The translations under genes and the position numbers were made by a program. A DNA stretch of 64,000 bases from Marinobacter antarcticus (GTDB lineage Bacteria > Pseudomonadota > Gammaproteobacteria > Pseudomonadales > Oleiphilaceae), in the NCBI RefSeq assembly GCF_900142385.1, contig NZ_FRAQ01000002.1, positions 434,001 through 498,000 of the forward strand, in the 5' to 3' direction. Below the pieces are notes generated by a model. That model was not told the origin of the DNA. It made no database searches and saw only the letters and a program-made list of their open reading frames with translations. Positions 1-8,806 of the stretch are shown here, piece after piece. Numbering within the stretch: position 1 is the stretch's first letter; every line of letters starts with the position of its first letter.

Positions 1-519
1 CGTCCGGATGGAACAGGACTGCCGGAAGGCAGCGGCTCTGTGGACGATGGCATGAATGTCTTCGAAACCCAGTGCTCATCCTGTCACGGCGCCTTCGGAG
101 AAGGTATGGGGCGGTTTCCCAAGCTAGCCGGCGGCGATGGGAGCCTGGCGCAAGATCGCCCGGAAAAGACGGTGGGTAGCTATTGGCCTTATGCCAGCAC
201 TCTCTGGGATTACATCCACAGGGCCATGCCGTTCTTTGCGCCGCAGTCTCTGACTGACGATCAGGTGTACGCCTTGACAGCTTATGTTCTCAACTTGAAC
301 TACATCGTGGACGGAGATTTTGTCGCCAATAAGGACACATTGCCCAAGGTAAAAATGCCCAACGAAGATGGCTTTATCTGGGAAGACCCGCGCCCACGGA
401 TCCAAAATGAACGCTGCATGAAAGATTGCAGGGGTGAGGTGGAGATTAAAGATTCGGCAGTGGGCAAGAACCTGACACCAAGCACGACTGGCCCGCTCGA
501 CGAAGGGCTTACTGAGTAA
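1..519 (+). CDS. SoxD-like c-type cytochrome, partial at 5' end
   Basis: The reading frame is open to the first base of the window, so the N-terminus, including any signal peptide, is missing. About 172 residues are visible. A single heme-binding CSSCH motif lies about 25 residues into the visible part. Near the C-terminus is a CMKDC motif, which I recall from SoxD-type cytochromes, and the text 'DGTGLPEGSGS' just before the heme domain is also SoxD-like. SoxD is the electron-accepting partner of the SoxC molybdenum sulfane dehydrogenase. Here soxC would have to lie just upstream, outside the window. A GTG at position 40 could be miscalled as the start, but it would cut off conserved residues. 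The gene reads into soxX 46 bases later, so it probably belongs to the same operon. A sulfite dehydrogenase cytochrome subunit (SorB-like) is the main alternative. Confidence 0.75.
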   Translation, partial: RPDGTGLPEGSGSVDDGMNVFETQCSSCHGAFGEGMGRFPKLAGGDGSLAQDRPEKTVGSYWPYASTLWDYIHRAMPFFAPQSLTDDQVYALTAYVLNLNYIVDGDFVANKDTLPKVKMPNEDGFIWEDPRPRIQNERCMKDCRGEVEIKDSAVGKNLTPSTTGPLDEGLTE

Positions 520-567
520 TGACTGAAAAAGCGGGACCAATTAAAACGTGCCGAGGAGGATTGAGTG

Positions 568-921
568 ATGCGTAAAGGGTTAATTTTCGTGTGTTTAACC
601 ACACTTGCACTGAGCGCTACACCGTCGGCGTTTGCGGAGTCGACCCAGGCCGACATTGATCGTGGCAAAGAGCTGGCATTCAGCCGCTCGGACGGGAATT
701 GTCTGGCCTGCCATCAGATGGATGACGGCAAACTGACCGGTAATATTGGCCCGGCTCTGGCGAATATGGAAACGCGCTTTCCAGACCGGGAAGTGTTGTT
801 TAAACGACTCTGGGACGAAACCCAGTTTAATCCGGTGACGGTGATGCCTCCATTCGGGCGTCACACGATCCTGAGTAAAGAAGAGATCAACCGGGTTGTC
901 GATTATTTGTACACGCTTTAA
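568..921 (+). CDS. soxX: Sulfur oxidation cytochrome c SoxX
   Basis: SoxX is the small c-type cytochrome of the SoxXA complex, which oxidatively couples thiosulfate to the SoxYZ carrier in the periplasm. The protein has a Sec signal peptide (about residues 1-23, cleavage near AFA-ES). One CLACH heme motif lies at about residues 45-49, and a distal Met in VMPPFG near residue 93 probably completes heme ligation. At 117 residues it is a compact, monoheme SoxX. I chose ATG 568 because a strong GAGGAGGA ribosome site lies just upstream; a GTG directly before it at 565 is a possible alternative. It lies between the SoxD-like gene and soxY, with short gaps on both sides, as part of one sox operon. 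Confidence 0.88.
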   Translation: MRKGLIFVCLTTLALSATPSAFAESTQADIDRGKELAFSRSDGNCLACHQMDDGKLTGNIGPALANMETRFPDREVLFKRLWDETQFNPVTVMPPFGRHTILSKEEINRVVDYLYTL

Positions 922-941
922 ATAGCGGAGGAGGAGTTGCC

Positions 942-1430
942 GTGATTGACGAAAGACGAAGAGGCTTTTTGAAAGGAGTGCTGGGCGTGGGTGTTGCCGG
1001 CTTTGCACTGGGTTCCGGAATTGTACCGTTTCGAGTTGAGGCCGCTATGGCCCCCAGCGCAGCAGACTGGCCGAAAAAAGCGTTCCGCACGCCCGGCGTC
1101 GACGAAACAATTTCTGAACTGTATGGAATGGACGCTGAAGAGTCTGACAAGATTTCTGTGGACTTGCCAACCATCGCCCAGAACGGTGCCGTAGTGCCGG
1201 TAACGGTCGAAACTACACTGCCAAACGTGACAGGTATTGCACTGCTGGTTGCGGAGAACCCGAATGCTTTAGCGGCGTCGTTCAAGATCCCGGAGGGCAC
1301 GCTACCGTTTGTATCCAACCGGCTGAAGATGGCCGAGACCACGGATGTCGTGGCGGTGGTTATTTCTGACGGCAAGGCCTACAAGGCCACCAAGAATGTG
1401 AAAGTGACCGTTGGCGGCTGCGGTGGCTGA
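942..1430 (+). CDS. soxY: Thiosulfate oxidation carrier subunit SoxY
   Basis: SoxY carries sulfur intermediates covalently on a cysteine near its C-terminus while the Sox enzymes act on them. The protein ends in the hallmark GGCGG tail, with the carrier Cys at residue 160 of 162. The N-terminus has a twin-arginine motif (RRRGFLKG) followed by a hydrophobic stretch, which fits Tat export of the folded SoxYZ pair. The start is GTG, preceded by GGAGGAGG. soxZ follows 25 bases later, as expected for an obligate heterodimer. Confidence 0.95.
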   Translation: MIDERRRGFLKGVLGVGVAGFALGSGIVPFRVEAAMAPSAADWPKKAFRTPGVDETISELYGMDAEESDKISVDLPTIAQNGAVVPVTVETTLPNVTGIALLVAENPNALAASFKIPEGTLPFVSNRLKMAETTDVVAVVISDGKAYKATKNVKVTVGGCGG

Positions 1431-1455
1431 TCGCTAGCAGGACAGGAGAGAAAGA

Positions 1456-1767
1456 ATGGCTTCCAGTATCAGAGTTCGCGCAGTACAAAACGGCGGAGTA
1501 ACGTCGCTCAAGGCCTTGGTTCGGCATCCAATGGATTCGGGGTTCGTTAAGGACTCCGCCGGAAATGTGATTCCCGCTCATTTCATCCAGGTGTTGACCA
1601 TTAACCACAACGATAAAGACGTGTTTGTTGCCCACTGGGGACCGGCTGTTTCGAAGGATCCATTTCTTGAGTGCCGGTTCGAGGGTGCCAAGAAAGGAGA
1701 CAAACTCACAATCAGCTGGGTGGATAATAAAGGTGAGAGTGATTCAACCACAGCGACGATAGGCTAA
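1456..1767 (+). CDS. soxZ: Thiosulfate oxidation carrier subunit SoxZ
   Basis: This 103-residue protein has the usual SoxZ length and motifs, including the early RVRA segment and the C-terminal WVDNKGES stretch. It has no signal peptide, which fits its export to the periplasm by hitchhiking on Tat-exported SoxY. SoxYZ presents the sulfur-carrying arm to SoxXA, SoxB and SoxCD. The ATG start follows a GGAGAG ribosome site. Confidence 0.95.
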   Translation: MASSIRVRAVQNGGVTSLKALVRHPMDSGFVKDSAGNVIPAHFIQVLTINHNDKDVFVAHWGPAVSKDPFLECRFEGAKKGDKLTISWVDNKGESDSTTATIG

Positions 1768-1826
1768 CGGTTGCTGGCGGTCAGGGCCCCGGGGGAGGGT
1801 TGTACCGCCGCAGAGGAGGATTGGAC

Positions 1827-2666
1827 ATGCTTAAAGCAAAAGTCATCCTGGTCGCCTTGGGCGCAGCACTGGTCGTGCCACAGGCACTGGCGGGAAGCTC
1901 GCCGGAAGAAGACCGGAAAGAAGTGGTTGAGTATTTCAAGCAAAGGTTCCCCGATGTTCCGTTCAAGGAATTCGTCAACGGCCAGTACGCACTGGATGAC
2001 GATCGACGGTCCCAATGGGAATCGCTGCAGGATTTTCCACCCTATGAGTTCGCGGTAGCGGACGGTAAAGAGATGTTCGAGACCGCTTTTGCCAATGGCA
2101 AGTCCTACGCGAGCTGTTTTGAAAATGGCGGCATCGGTGTACGCCAGAACTATCCCTACTTTGATACGGAGAAGAAAGAAGTTATCACGCTTGAGCTGGC
2201 CATCAACCGCTGTCGGGAGGACAACGGTGAGAAGCCCCTTAGATACAAGAAAGGTGACATTGCCTCTATCTCGGCCTACATGGCCTCTACCTCTCAAGGT
2301 AAAGAGTTCGATATCAAGGTTCCGGATGAGCCTGCGGCCCTGGCGGCCTATCAGGATGGCAAGGAATTCTATTATAGCCGAAGGGGGCAGCTGAACTTTT
2401 CCTGCGCCAGCTGCCACGTACAGAACGCCGGCAACTGGATACGTGCAGACTTGCTGTCGCCGACGCTGGGGCAACCGTCGAACTTCCCGGTTCACCGTTC
2501 CAAGTGGGGCGAGCTGGGCACTTTGCATCGGCGTTTCGCCGGGTGCAATAACAACGTTCGCGCCGAGCCATTACCGGCTCAAGGCACGGAGTACAGAAAT
2601 CTTGAGTACTTCCTGACCTACATGAGCAACGGCCTGCCAGTGGTTGGCCCGGCCACCCGTCCATAA
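1827..2666 (+). CDS. soxA: L-cysteine S-thiosulfotransferase subunit SoxA, single CxxCH form
   Basis: SoxA is the catalytic subunit of SoxXA, which joins thiosulfate to the SoxY cysteine. I chose ATG 1827 because it follows a GAGGAGGA ribosome site and begins a clear Sec signal peptide; an upstream in-frame TTG at 1800 lacks such support. Of about 279 residues, only one CxxCH heme motif is present (CASCH, about residues 193-197). The N-terminal domain keeps two isolated Cys (about 97 and 129) instead of a heme motif, which fits the monoheme type with a disulfide. The Cys in FAGCN (about 240) matches the active-site heme ligand Cys of the family. Confidence 0.93.
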   Translation: MLKAKVILVALGAALVVPQALAGSSPEEDRKEVVEYFKQRFPDVPFKEFVNGQYALDDDRRSQWESLQDFPPYEFAVADGKEMFETAFANGKSYASCFENGGIGVRQNYPYFDTEKKEVITLELAINRCREDNGEKPLRYKKGDIASISAYMASTSQGKEFDIKVPDEPAALAAYQDGKEFYYSRRGQLNFSCASCHVQNAGNWIRADLLSPTLGQPSNFPVHRSKWGELGTLHRRFAGCNNNVRAEPLPAQGTEYRNLEYFLTYMSNGLPVVGPATRP

Positions 2667-2692
2667 TCGGGAATGGAGTTGGGAGAATCGAA

Positions 2693-2998
2693 ATGAACAA
2701 ACTATTACCGACATTCGGTGCAATTGTGGTCATGGGGTTAACGCTTTCCGTCCAGGCAGGCCCCAAAGAAGATTTTCAAGAGATCTACTCGAAGGCTGAG
2801 AGCACCCATAAAGATTCAGGAACTTACCAGTGGACCACGACCTCGGATCGGCTAAAAGCTGCCAGTTCCGCTGCGGAAAGCGGTGACTACAAGAGAGCGA
2901 AAACTATGGCAAGCGAGGCGCTGAGACTGGCGGAAGAGTCCGTGGCCCAGCGTAAGCAACAGGGAAAGGTCTGGCGCAATGTCGCAATAGGCGGTTAG
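2693..2998 (+). CDS. soxK: SoxXA-binding protein SoxK
   Basis: This is a small periplasmic protein (101 residues, signal peptide cleaved near VQA-GP) found beside soxA in many gamma- and betaproteobacterial sox operons, where it binds SoxXA and stimulates its activity. The mature part is helical and charged, with the recurring SGDYKRAKTMASEALRLAEE-like pattern of TPR-like helices. It contains no Cys, so no heme or sulfur carrier role is likely. The gene lies 26 bases after soxA and before soxB. The assignment rests on position and pattern; the family is short and less distinctive than the other Sox proteins. Confidence 0.75.
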   Translation: MNKLLPTFGAIVVMGLTLSVQAGPKEDFQEIYSKAESTHKDSGTYQWTTTSDRLKAASSAAESGDYKRAKTMASEALRLAEESVAQRKQQGKVWRNVAIGG

Positions 2999-3097
2999 AG
3001 CTTTCCGGAAATGGCAGCTTTACCCTGTGTCTGCGGCTCTGATCCAGGCGTGGGGTATGCCAGTCGATTCCAATAACGACAAAGAGAGGAAAAGACA

Positions 3098-4855
3098 GTG
3101 TCGATTTCCCGCAGAGATTTTCTGTTAGCCATGCAGGCAGCTGCCATTGCCGGCCTCGCCCCGAAACTTGCTCTGGCGAAAGGGGGAGAGGGGCTGTACG
3201 ACATACCGAAGTTCGGCAATGTGCGCTTGCTGCACCTGACGGATATCCACGCCCAGTTGTTACCGGTGTACTTTCGTGAGCCTAATGTGAATCTCGGGAT
3301 TGGCCCAAGTAAGGGCAAGGTACCCCATCTTGTGGGTTCGCATTTCCTCGAGCACTTCGGGATTCCGGCGCATTCCTCGCGTTCTCACGCGTTTACCTAT
3401 CTGAATTATCAAGAGGCAGCACAGGAATTTGGCCGCCTTGGCGGCTTTGCCCATCTGAAAACACTCATCGACCAATTGCGAGAGCAGGCAGGCCCCGGGA
3501 ATTCGCTGCTGCTTGATGGCGGGGATCTATGGCAAGGATCGGGAACCGCGTACTGGACCCAGGGTGAGGATATGGTGGAAGCCAGTAATCGTCTTGGTAT
3601 CGACATCTTGACGGGGCATTGGGAATTCACTTACCCGGAAGAACAAATCCGGAAAAACATAAACGGTTTCAAGGGCGAGTTTCTGGCCCAGAACATCTTC
3701 CTGTCGGACGAAGCCATGTTTATGGGTGCCGAGTCCTTTGACGAGGCGAGTGGCCGCGTTTTTAAGCCTTATTCGATTCGTGAGCTCGGTGGAAAGCGTG
3801 TCGCGGTTATTGGTCAGGCCTTTCCGTACACACCGATCGCCAATCCTTCCTATTTCATTCCTGACTGGCGCTTTGGTATTCGGGAAAACGAGATGCAGGC
3901 GCTGGTTAACCAAATCCGGGAAACAGAAAAGGTGAATGCCGTTGTCGTTATTTCCCATAACGGTATGGATGTAGATCTTAAGATGGCCAGCCGGGTAAGC
4001 GGTATCGATGCAATTCTTGGCGGCCACACTCACGACGCCGTGCCGCAGCCGACTGTTGTGAAGAATTCTGGCGGCAAGACCCTGGTCAGTAACGCCGGTA
4101 CCAATGGCAAGTATGTAGCTGTGCTGGATCTGGATATCGGAGATAGCGGAGTTCGGGGGTACGAATACAAACTGTTGCCGGTTTTTTCGGATCTGATCAA
4201 GCCAGACGCATCGATGAGCAGCTTTATCCAGGAAGTCCGGGCGCCTTACATGGACAAGCTCGGTGAGAAACTCGCCGTCTCGGATGAGTTGCTTTACCGG
4301 CGGGGCAACTTCAACGGAACCATGGATCAGGTGATCTGTGATGCCCAGAGGGAGGTTCTGGATGCACAGATTTCTCTGTCACCGGGGTTCCGGTGGGGCA
4401 CCACGGTTCTGCCGGGAGATGCGATCACGATGGACGATGTAATGAACGCCACTGCGATTACTTATCCGGAAACCTATGTTCGTGAAATGTCCGGTTCCGA
4501 CCTGAAACTGATCATGGAAGATGTGGCAGATAACCTGTTCAACAAAGATCCCTACTACCAGCAGGGTGGCGACATGGTGAGGGTGGGTGGTATGGACTAC
4601 ACCTGCGATCCGACGGCCAACATGAATGGCCGGATTTCCGATATGCGCCTGGATAGCGGAGAGCTCATTAGGGCCGACAAAATGTATAAAGTGGCCGGTT
4701 GGGCGACCGTTAACTCGAAGGCGCCTGGTCGGCCGATCTGGGATGTGGTCGCTGATTACCTGAGATCTGAGAAAACGGTCCGAATTACCAAATTCAATAC
4801 GCCCCGCCTTAAAAATGTAGAGGATAACCCGGGTCTGGAAGACTATTCGTCATGA
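3098..4855 (+). CDS. soxB: Thiosulfohydrolase SoxB
   Basis: SoxB hydrolyses the terminal sulfate from the S-thiosulfonate group on SoxY. The 585-residue protein belongs to the 5'-nucleotidase/metallophosphoesterase superfamily with a di-manganese site. Visible motifs are HLTDIH (D49, H51), GGDLWQGSG (about 141-149), TGHWEFTY (about 172-179, the SoxB version of GNHEF), ISHNGMD (about 285) and GGHTHD (about 308). The N-terminus carries a Tat motif (SRRDFLLAMQ). The start is GTG with AGAGAGGA upstream. A gap of about 100 bases separates it from soxK. Its stop overlaps the start of the next gene by 4 bases. Confidence 0.96.
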   Translation: MSISRRDFLLAMQAAAIAGLAPKLALAKGGEGLYDIPKFGNVRLLHLTDIHAQLLPVYFREPNVNLGIGPSKGKVPHLVGSHFLEHFGIPAHSSRSHAFTYLNYQEAAQEFGRLGGFAHLKTLIDQLREQAGPGNSLLLDGGDLWQGSGTAYWTQGEDMVEASNRLGIDILTGHWEFTYPEEQIRKNINGFKGEFLAQNIFLSDEAMFMGAESFDEASGRVFKPYSIRELGGKRVAVIGQAFPYTPIANPSYFIPDWRFGIRENEMQALVNQIRETEKVNAVVVISHNGMDVDLKMASRVSGIDAILGGHTHDAVPQPTVVKNSGGKTLVSNAGTNGKYVAVLDLDIGDSGVRGYEYKLLPVFSDLIKPDASMSSFIQEVRAPYMDKLGEKLAVSDELLYRRGNFNGTMDQVICDAQREVLDAQISLSPGFRWGTTVLPGDAITMDDVMNATAITYPETYVREMSGSDLKLIMEDVADNLFNKDPYYQQGGDMVRVGGMDYTCDPTANMNGRISDMRLDSGELIRADKMYKVAGWATVNSKAPGRPIWDVVADYLRSEKTVRITKFNTPRLKNVEDNPGLEDYSS

Positions 4856-5322
4856 GAATTGCCGGGAATTTACCAAGGGCAACTCTGAGAGGGCTGATCT
4901 TTTTGGCCCTATTGTCAGTCGGCATGAACGGCCACGCGGACAAGCCGATAAACCCGGAGAAGCCGTTTGCCGAAAAGTTTCTGATACTCCAGTTGAGCGA
5001 CGACGAGCCGGAAAAACAAGCGATCGTCCTGAGTGTGGCCGCCAACCTTTTGGAACATTACGACCTGGACCTGATTGATATCGAGATCTCAGCCTTTGGC
5101 CCCGGAGTGCGACTGCTCTATGCCGACAACAAGCATCGGGAGCAGATTACCAGCCTGATAGCTCAGGGGGTCCGGTTCTCAGTCTGTATGAATACCATAG
5201 ACACTATCGCGAGAACGTCAGGCGAAAGGCCTGAACTCCATCCTCAAAGTCTGCCTGTGCAAGTAGGTGTTGCCCATATTCTTGAGAGAGTTGAACAAGG
5301 ATATGTTTTGGTTCGCCCCTGA
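4852..5322 (+). CDS. Exported DsrE-like protein of the sox cluster
   Basis: This 156-residue protein has an N-terminal signal peptide (residues 1 to about 29) and a mature domain resembling the DsrE/DsrF/YchN family, which handles sulfur or persulfides. The segment around FSVCMNTIDT keeps one Cys at about residue 122, close to where DsrE-type proteins carry their reactive Cys. The C-terminal GVAHILERVEQGYVLVRP is typical of the family. The ATG overlaps the soxB stop codon (ATGA), so translation is probably coupled. I infer a periplasmic role in handling sulfur intermediates; the precise substrate is unknown. Confidence 0.7.
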   Translation: MRIAGNLPRATLRGLIFLALLSVGMNGHADKPINPEKPFAEKFLILQLSDDEPEKQAIVLSVAANLLEHYDLDLIDIEISAFGPGVRLLYADNKHREQITSLIAQGVRFSVCMNTIDTIARTSGERPELHPQSLPVQVGVAHILERVEQGYVLVRP

Positions 5323-5351
5323 TGCACTGGGCCTGTTAAAGGAAACAAACA

Positions 5352-5864
5352 ATGCGCTTCAATCTATCGACACTGATGCTTACAGCAGCACTCTCAGCAA
5401 CGGGACTGGCCAATGCGGCGGAGACAGACCAACCGGTGATGATTGAAATCAAGCGCTTGTCCATGGACACCGCTCTGACCATTGCCAAAACCGCCATTGA
5501 TACATGCCGGCAGGAGGGCGTACAGGTTGCTGTCACTGTGGTTGATCGCGGAGGGCACCCACAAGTGGTGCTGCGTGATGTGCTCGCCATGGACCTCGCG
5601 CTGGAAGTCAGCTACCGAAAGGCTTACACCGCCATGACATTCAGCAACAAGACATCCGCCATGGAAGATCGTTTCACTGGGCCATTTTCCGTTGGCAAGC
5701 TTGAGAAGGTTCTTTTGTCCGCCGGGGGCATTCCAATACAGGCGAGCGGTGAGACGGTTGGAGGTGTGGGCGTGAGTGGAGCCCCGTCCGGAGAAACCGA
5801 TGAAATGTGTGCCCAGGCAGGCGTAGATGCCGTTGAAATGGACCTGGAAATGGCGCCACTCTAA
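5352..5864 (+). CDS. Exported heme-binding (HbpS/GlcG family) protein
   Basis: After a signal peptide (about residues 1-23), the protein shows the HbpS/GlcG fold pattern: an LSMDTALTIAKTAIDTC helix, VTVVDRGGHPQVVLRD and a C-terminal GGVGVSG loop. Members of this family bind heme or small ligands, or act as extracellular sensors. At about 170 residues the length is typical. The gene follows the DsrE-like gene by 29 bases and probably belongs to the sox transcript. Such proteins often accompany periplasmic redox clusters, but no specific role can be read from the sequence. Confidence 0.72.
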   Translation: MRFNLSTLMLTAALSATGLANAAETDQPVMIEIKRLSMDTALTIAKTAIDTCRQEGVQVAVTVVDRGGHPQVVLRDVLAMDLALEVSYRKAYTAMTFSNKTSAMEDRFTGPFSVGKLEKVLLSAGGIPIQASGETVGGVGVSGAPSGETDEMCAQAGVDAVEMDLEMAPL

Positions 5865-5902
5865 CTACCATTGATGTAACAAAAAACAGAGAAAACAATA
5901 TA

Positions 5903-6658
5903 GTGCGAGATGTTCTTAAAGTTATTTTCTTTTTTGTATGTTTGCCTGGGGTGGCCTTTGGTCAATACCCGGACGCAGTGCAGGTCTTGATTGATGACGG
6001 GTTGAAGATTGAAGCCAGGTTTAATGCCCCGGGTGGTCTGGAGGGCTACGTTGGACGCAGAAATGGTCATCCGGTTTCGCTGTACCTCATGCCGGATGGC
6101 GAGCATGTTGTTATCGGCAAAATGGTGGACGGCTTTGGTCAGGACCTGAGTGCCGAACATATTCGCGCCTGGTTGCCCAAAATGGATCTGACAGCTGCTT
6201 GGGCGAAACTGGAACACGCGACATGGATTGCTGAAGGACCCGAAGATGCAAAACGAATTGTCTACGTTTTCACCGACCCCAATTGCGGCTATTGCATTGT
6301 GTTCAGAGAAAAGGCCAGGGCTTTTCTGAAGCGTGGGATCCAGCTGAGGCACATTGTGGTTGGTGTGATTCAGCCGTCCAGCCTGGCCAAGGCGGCAAGT
6401 GTTATAGCCTCAGAGGATCCAGTGGCTCAGCTTGATTTTCACGACAGTCAGTTTCCAAGGGACTGGCTTGAAACTCCGGATAGGATTCCGGAATCACTCC
6501 GAATCAAAATCGAGAATAACAACCGCCTCATGGAGGCGCTGGCAGTATCGGCGACACCTTCGGTTTTATACCGCGATGAACGCGGTGAGGTCCGAAAGAT
6601 CGTTGGTCTTCCGGACGATTCGGCACTATCGCAGGCGGTGTTTCAGTCACCGGAGTAA
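5903..6658 (+). CDS. DsbG/DsbC-like periplasmic thiol:disulfide protein
   Basis: This 251-residue protein has a signal peptide (1-20), an N-terminal dimerisation-like domain and a C-terminal thioredoxin domain. The active site is CGYC (Cys 128 and 131) within FTDPNCGYC, and a cis-proline loop ATPS lies near residue 217. The layout matches DsbC/DsbG isomerases. In sox clusters a periplasmic thioredoxin (often called SoxW) keeps SoxYZ reduced or repairs it, and I infer that role here. The start is GTG with a weak ribosome site. Confidence 0.8.
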   Translation: MRDVLKVIFFFVCLPGVAFGQYPDAVQVLIDDGLKIEARFNAPGGLEGYVGRRNGHPVSLYLMPDGEHVVIGKMVDGFGQDLSAEHIRAWLPKMDLTAAWAKLEHATWIAEGPEDAKRIVYVFTDPNCGYCIVFREKARAFLKRGIQLRHIVVGVIQPSSLAKAASVIASEDPVAQLDFHDSQFPRDWLETPDRIPESLRIKIENNNRLMEALAVSATPSVLYRDERGEVRKIVGLPDDSALSQAVFQSPE

Positions 6659-6684
6659 TTTTGGCGCTGTATAGGGAGCGGATA

Positions 6685-7623
6685 ATGTCACTACGCAATG
6701 TGCTTTCAGGATTGATACTTTTTGTCCCGATTTTGGTGAGTGCCGGAGAGGCCGGTGTCCCGGGCGAGCTTCAGCTGACTAAAGTATCAGACCGTGTATA
6801 TTCCGCCATTGGTGAGACGGCACCGGGGACTTACGAAAATAACGGCCACAATAACAACCTCAGTTTCATCATTACGGAAAAAGGCGTGGTGGTGATGAAT
6901 GGGGGCGATAACTACCTTCTGGCCAAGGCTCTTCATAACTCAATCCACAGCGTGACCGACAAAGACGTCAAGTACGTGGTGAATGAAAACGGCCAGGGGC
7001 ACGCCATGCTGGGCAACAGTTACTGGCGGGATCAGGGAGTGCCGATCATTGCTCATGAGTCAGCGATCGAAGAGTTCCGGGAGCATGGCGAGATCAAGCT
7101 GGCAGCCATGGAAAACCGGAATAAGGAAAAGGCCGAGGGCACCTACGTCGCCGTTCCGGATATCGGATTTTCGGATCGATATGATCTGGATATGGGCGAT
7201 GTGAAAATCGAGCTGCGTTATTTTGGCCCGGGCCATTCACCGGGGGATATTGCGCTCTGGATACCGCAGGACAAACTGTTGATCACCGGGGATCTGGGAT
7301 TCCACCAGCGCTTGTTGGCTGTTTTTGATGATACGGATACCGGCGCCTGGATTGAGTCCTTCGACAAGATGAGTGAACTGAACCCCGAAACTGTCATACC
7401 GGGACACGGCGAACCAACTACGCTGGACATGGTCGCTCGGGAAACCCGAGGGTATCTGGTGTTTCTCAGAAGTGCAGTTATCGAGATTCTTGAAAGTGGC
7501 GGTGGTCTGGACGAGGCATACAACATCGACCAGTCACAGTGGGCGTACCTGGACACATTTGAGGAACTGGCTGGCAAAAACGCAGGGCGTGTCTACCAGC
7601 ACCTTGAGTTCGATTACTTCTGA
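6685..7623 (+). CDS. Exported metallo-beta-lactamase-fold protein (SoxH-like) with degenerate first metal motif
   Basis: The 312-residue protein starts at ATG 6685, which has a GGAG ribosome site; a TTG at 6661 is a less likely start. A signal peptide covers about residues 1-21. The MBL fold is clear from GPGHSPGD (H184), ITGD (D203) and IPGHGE (H241). However, the normal HxHxDH zinc motif reads NENGQGH (about 100-106), so the first set of metal ligands is largely replaced by Asn and Gln. SoxH-type MBL proteins are common at the ends of sox operons. The altered site suggests a single metal or a non-hydrolytic role. The gene converges with fabH with a 4-base gap. Confidence 0.75.
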   Translation: MSLRNVLSGLILFVPILVSAGEAGVPGELQLTKVSDRVYSAIGETAPGTYENNGHNNNLSFIITEKGVVVMNGGDNYLLAKALHNSIHSVTDKDVKYVVNENGQGHAMLGNSYWRDQGVPIIAHESAIEEFREHGEIKLAAMENRNKEKAEGTYVAVPDIGFSDRYDLDMGDVKIELRYFGPGHSPGDIALWIPQDKLLITGDLGFHQRLLAVFDDTDTGAWIESFDKMSELNPETVIPGHGEPTTLDMVARETRGYLVFLRSAVIEILESGGGLDEAYNIDQSQWAYLDTFEELAGKNAGRVYQHLEFDYF

Positions 7624-7627
7624 GGGC

Positions 7628-8596
7628 TTAGTACCGGAGCAGGGCGGATCCCCAGGTAAAGCCGCCCCCAAACGCTTCCAGCATGATGACCTCGTTACGC
7701 TTGATACGACCATCGCGGACGGCGACGTCCAGTGCCAGGGGGATTGAAGCCGCGGACGTGTTGCCATGTTTGTGGACGGTAACGACCACCTGGTCCATCG
7801 ACATATGCAGTTTTTTTGCGGTGGCAGAAATGATCCGCAGGTTGGCCTGGTGGGGCACCAGCCAGTCGATATCAGACTTTTTCATCTGGTTGGCAGCAAG
7901 AGTCTCGTCCACAATTTTGCCCAACGTATTCACGGCCACTTTGAAGACTTCATTACCTTTCATTTCCACGAAGGCTAGCCCGGCTTTTACCTGATCGTAG
8001 CCGTCAGCGATACCGCAGGGAACGTGGAGGAGTTTTTCGTACTGGCCGTCTGCGTGAATGTGCGTGGAGAGAATGCCGGTTTCTTCATGTGCCTCAAGAA
8101 TCACGGCGCCGGCGCCATCCCCGAACAGCACACAGGTGCCACGATCCGACCAGTCAATGATCCGGGAAAACACTTCTGCACCAATAACCAGCGCCTTTTT
8201 GCTGCTCCCGGTTTTTATGAACTTGTCGGCGACCGACAGGGCATAGACAAAACCGCTGCACACGGCCTGAATATCGAAAGCAGGGCAGCCATGAATGCCC
8301 AGCCGGGCTTGCAGAATGCAGGCGGAACTCGGGAAAATCTTGTCCGGAGTGGAAGTTGCAAAAACAATCAGGTCAATGTCGGTGGCATCAATGCCGGCGG
8401 CCGCTATGGCGTTCAGAGCGGCCTGTTCCGCAAGATCTACTGTGGTCTGGCCCTCAACAGCAATATGTCGTTGCTCGATACCGGTGCGATCACGGATCCA
8501 TTCGTCCGTGGTATCAACCATCTTTTCGAGGTCTTTGTTGGTAACAATGTTCTCTGGCAAGTAAGAGCCAGTGCCGGCAATGCGTGCAAAGGTCAT
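7628..8596 (-). CDS. fabH: 3-oxoacyl-ACP synthase III (FabH/KASIII)
   Basis: KASIII condenses acyl-CoA with malonyl-ACP to start fatty-acid synthesis. From ATG 8596 the protein has 322 residues, the usual FabH length; a longer reading from 8635 adds 13 residues with no homology value. The catalytic Cys lies in AVCSGF (about C113), the catalytic His in VPHQANLRI and the Asn in [11 protein letters not shown]. The family also includes quinolone- and polyketide-related enzymes, but this sequence looks like a standard FabH. It stands alone, away from other fab genes, so it may be an extra copy. Confidence 0.88.
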   Translation of the reverse strand: MTFARIAGTGSYLPENIVTNKDLEKMVDTTDEWIRDRTGIEQRHIAVEGQTTVDLAEQAALNAIAAAGIDATDIDLIVFATSTPDKIFPSSACILQARLGIHGCPAFDIQAVCSGFVYALSVADKFIKTGSSKKALVIGAEVFSRIIDWSDRGTCVLFGDGAGAVILEAHEETGILSTHIHADGQYEKLLHVPCGIADGYDQVKAGLAFVEMKGNEVFKVAVNTLGKIVDETLAANQMKKSDIDWLVPHQANLRIISATAKKLHMSMDQVVVTVHKHGNTSAASIPLALDVAVRDGRIKRNEVIMLEAFGGGFTWGSALLRY

Positions 8597-8806
8597 TCGC
8601 GAAAATCCCACGGTGTATCCGATTAGAGAGCCCAACGCACTGAATACGTCTCAAACGCTCCTTGGCTTTCGGCCATGCTATACCTCTGAACCTTTGCCTG
8701 TTATTAGCTGTTTGTCAAAGACGTTCGTAAAAACTCTTTGGTAACGGGCTTTTCCCGCCCGAAACAGGCGCGCGTTGCAGTGGCTTTGTCGAGAACGGCT
8801 CGGGCT

